Assembly: GCF_003330845.1 (NCBI RefSeq)
Contig: NZ_CP026121.1
Location: 6,119,501 to 6,183,500 of the forward strand
Source: Streptomyces sp. Go-475
Lineage (GTDB): Bacteria; Actinomycetota; Actinomycetes; Streptomycetales; Streptomycetaceae
Reading direction: 5' to 3'
Length of the DNA: 64,000 nucleotides
Shown: positions 62,674 to 64,000 of the stretch, piece by piece
Layout: each line of letters opens with the position of its first letter
How positions within the stretch are numbered: position 1 is the stretch's first letter
Translations under genes and position numbers: made by a program
The notes under the pieces: generated by a model
Database searches by the model: none
What the model saw: the letters and a program-made list of their open reading frames with translations, nothing else
Told to the model about the DNA's origin: nothing

Positions 62674-63201
62674 CTAAGAGGCGATCCCCTCGGGGATCGC
62701 CTTTTTCACAGCCGAGGCCAGATCGATCAGGACACCGGAGCTGTCCACACCCTCCGGCACCTGGACCTCCACATAGGCCTCACGGTTCGCCGTGGTGAAC
62801 CGGTACCCCCCGTCCCCCTGCTTCTCCATCAGCCAGTCCACCCCGTTCACACCCCCGGCGACGGCGTCCGCGTCCCGCCCCTCGGCCACCTTCGGGTCGA
62901 CCATCTTGGGCGGCTGCGGCACACCGCAGCGCAGTATGATCGCCGGGCTGCCCCAGGCCGCCGTCAGCGCCGACGCGGGCTCGGGATCCTGGCGACGCTC
63001 ACCGTCCACCTTCGCGGGCAGTACCTTGTCCAGGTTCCGGCACAGTTCCGTGGCCTTCGCGTCCGGACCGGGAACCGCCGCCGACGCGCTGTCGTCTGCT
63101 GAGGAGCAGCCCGCGGCAGTGATCAACAGCGCGAGAGCGGGCAGGCGGAGGACAACGCGGAAGACACGGCGGTGCCGGTGACGGAAAAGGTTCACCGGCA
63201 C
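62674..63201 (-). CDS. DUF3515 lipoprotein
   Basis: The 175-residue protein has a lipoprotein signal (LRLPALALLITAAGCSS, cysteine near residue 32) and a DUF3515 domain (ATELCRNLDKVLPAKVDGER, IILRCGVPQPPKMVDP, DGGYRFTTANREAYVEVQVP). It ends SAVKKAIPEGIAS. Start is GTG 63201 or GTG 63195; TACCCT ends 6 nt before the latter. Conserved actinomycete exported protein of unknown role. Confidence 0.85.
   Translation of the reverse strand: MPVNLFRHRHRRVFRVVLRLPALALLITAAGCSSADDSASAAVPGPDAKATELCRNLDKVLPAKVDGERRQDPEPASALTAAWGSPAIILRCGVPQPPKMVDPKVAEGRDADAVAGGVNGVDWLMEKQGDGGYRFTTANREAYVEVQVPEGVDSSGVLIDLASAVKKAIPEGIAS
62679..62706. terminator. ddlA terminator embedded in the end of the DUF3515 gene
   Basis: AGGCGATCCCC and GGGGATCGCCT pair, followed by TTTTT on the plus strand. 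The same bases encode the last codons (KKAIPEGIA) of the convergent gene. Confidence 0.75.
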
Positions 63202-63215
63202 AGGGTAGACGGGGG

Positions 63216-63449
63216 CTACAGATGCACGACCGGGCAGGTCAGGGTGCGGGTGATGCCGTCCACCTGCTGGACCTTGGCGACCACCATGCGGCCGAGGTCG
63301 TCGACGGTGTCCGCCTGGGCCCGCACGATGACGTCGTAGGGTCCTGTCACGTCCTCGGCCTGGATGACCCCAGGGATCTTGCTGATCGTCTCGGCGACGG
63401 TCGACGCCTTGCCGACCTCCGTCTGGATCAGGATGTACGCCTGTACCAC
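63216..63449 (-). CDS. Stand-alone Lrp/AsnC ligand-binding (RAM) domain protein
   Basis: The 77-residue protein (VVQAYILIQTEVGKASTVAE to GITRTLTCPVVHL) is a single RAM domain of the Lrp/AsnC family without a DNA-binding part: ISKIPGVIQAEDVTGPYDVI and VVAKVQQVDGITRTLTCPVV. GTG 63449 has GGAGG 5 nt upstream. It probably forms an amino-acid-binding oligomer. Divergent from thiL. Confidence 0.85.
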   Translation of the reverse strand: MVQAYILIQTEVGKASTVAETISKIPGVIQAEDVTGPYDVIVRAQADTVDDLGRMVVAKVQQVDGITRTLTCPVVHL

Positions 63450-63655
63450 GGAACCTCCAGGGCGGCCACGAGGATCATGTGGGGAAAAGGAACGCCACGG
63501 TATCGCGTCGCCGCTCGCCGCGGGGAGACCCGCGGGCACCGGGTCTTGCGCGCCGGGTCGCGGGTCCGGCAGAACGTGACGGTCACTTCGACCGTAGCGA
63601 GGACCGAGATGCCTCGCGACCGGGCACGGACAGGGACAGAAGGGGAGAAAGGGCA

Positions 63656-64000
63656 ATGAAGGGCACTGTTGGTGAGCTCGGTGAGTTCGGGCTCATCAGG
63701 GAGCTCACCTCCCGTCTGACCACCACCCCGGCGGTCCGGGTCGGCCCCGGCGACGACGCCGCCGTGGTGGCCGCGCCCGACCGCAGGGTCGTGGCCAGTA
63801 CGGACATCCTGGTGGAGGGCCGGCACTTCCGCCGCGACTGGTCGACGGCCTACGACGTGGGCCGCAAGGCCGCCGCGCAGAACCTCGCCGACATCGCCGC
63901 CATGGGCGCCGTGCCGACCGCGCTGCTGCTCGGCCTGGTCGTCCCGGCCGAGCTGCCGGTGACGTGGCCGAGCGAGCTGATGGACGGCCTGCGGGACGAG
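63656..64000 (+). CDS. thiL: Thiamine-monophosphate kinase, 3' end outside window
   Basis: The first 115 residues are visible: MKGTVGELGEFGLIRELTSR, then VGPGDDAAVVAAP and STDILVEGRHFRRDW, which bind ATP and magnesium, and GRKAAAQNLADIAAMGAVPT. ThiL phosphorylates TMP to thiamine diphosphate. ATG 63656 follows GGGGAGAAAGGG. Confidence 0.93.
   Translation, partial: MKGTVGELGEFGLIRELTSRLTTTPAVRVGPGDDAAVVAAPDRRVVASTDILVEGRHFRRDWSTAYDVGRKAAAQNLADIAAMGAVPTALLLGLVVPAELPVTWPSELMDGLRDE

Overview
This window is chromosomal core DNA of a Streptomyces. The evidence is very high GC with third-position GC bias, actinomycete promoter boxes (TAnnnT), GTG/TTG starts, and Streptomyces-specific genes: two conservon (cvn) operons, hupS with a lysine-rich tail, ndgR-leuCD and accB-accE. 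From memory, the gene order matches the S. coelicolor interval from about SCO5518 (PucR regulator) to SCO5563 (thiL); no alignment was run. There is no phage, IS element or CRISPR. The unusual content is regulatory leaders, repeat arrays and a few accessory operons.

Layout. 1-3.4 kb: PucR regulator (cut by the window edge) divergent from the proline catabolic pair (proline dehydrogenase, pruA). 3.4-7.1 kb: oxidoreductase, an AAC(2')-like acetyltransferase, a 43-aa protein and an exported Tat-type phosphatase. 7.2-9.6 kb: leuB and ilvE. 9.6-15.3 kb: NCS1-type permease divergent from fused ureAB, ureC, an agmatine-deiminase homologue and a TetR gene, with matching operator-like sites at both promoters. 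15.4-20.7 kb: a secreted beta-propeller protein, cimA behind a leader-peptide attenuator, and SLATT and TPM membrane proteins. 20.9-24.4 kb: chloramphenicol-type MFS exporter with a leader peptide, EamA transporter, divergent TetR, YdeI-like protein. 24.6-34.5 kb: trypsin, YceI, a glycosyltransferase whose 3' end is duplicated five times, a C32 tract inside a transporter gene, an HpnR-like radical SAM enzyme, an SDR and a PL8 lyase. 34.6-36.5 kb: accB-accE. 36.6-47.2 kb: cvn2 and cvn1 in tandem. 47.7-53.6 kb: small unknown peptide, FAH-family enzyme, gltX, a large secreted protein and a HAD hydrolase. 53.7-54.1 kb: five tRNAs (Gln, Glu, Glu, Gln, Glu). 54.3-64 kb: ndgR, leuCD, a small helical protein, hupS, cofC, plsC, gpsA, ddlA, a DUF3515 lipoprotein, an Lrp-like protein and the start of thiL.

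How genes work together. cimA, leuCD, leuB and ilvE supply the citramalate route to 2-oxobutyrate plus the final transamination of branched-chain amino acids; leuCD and leuB also serve leucine synthesis. ndgR sits divergently from leuCD, and cimA has a leader peptide with two adjacent rare Ile codons in front of a terminator. gltX lies about 3 kb from the tRNA-Gln/tRNA-Glu array; a non-discriminating GluRS would charge both. AccB carries the Ile that marks acetyl-CoA acceptance, and its epsilon subunit follows. The two cvn operons show gene conversion between their GTPase genes and an apparent frameshift in one sensor-kinase gene.
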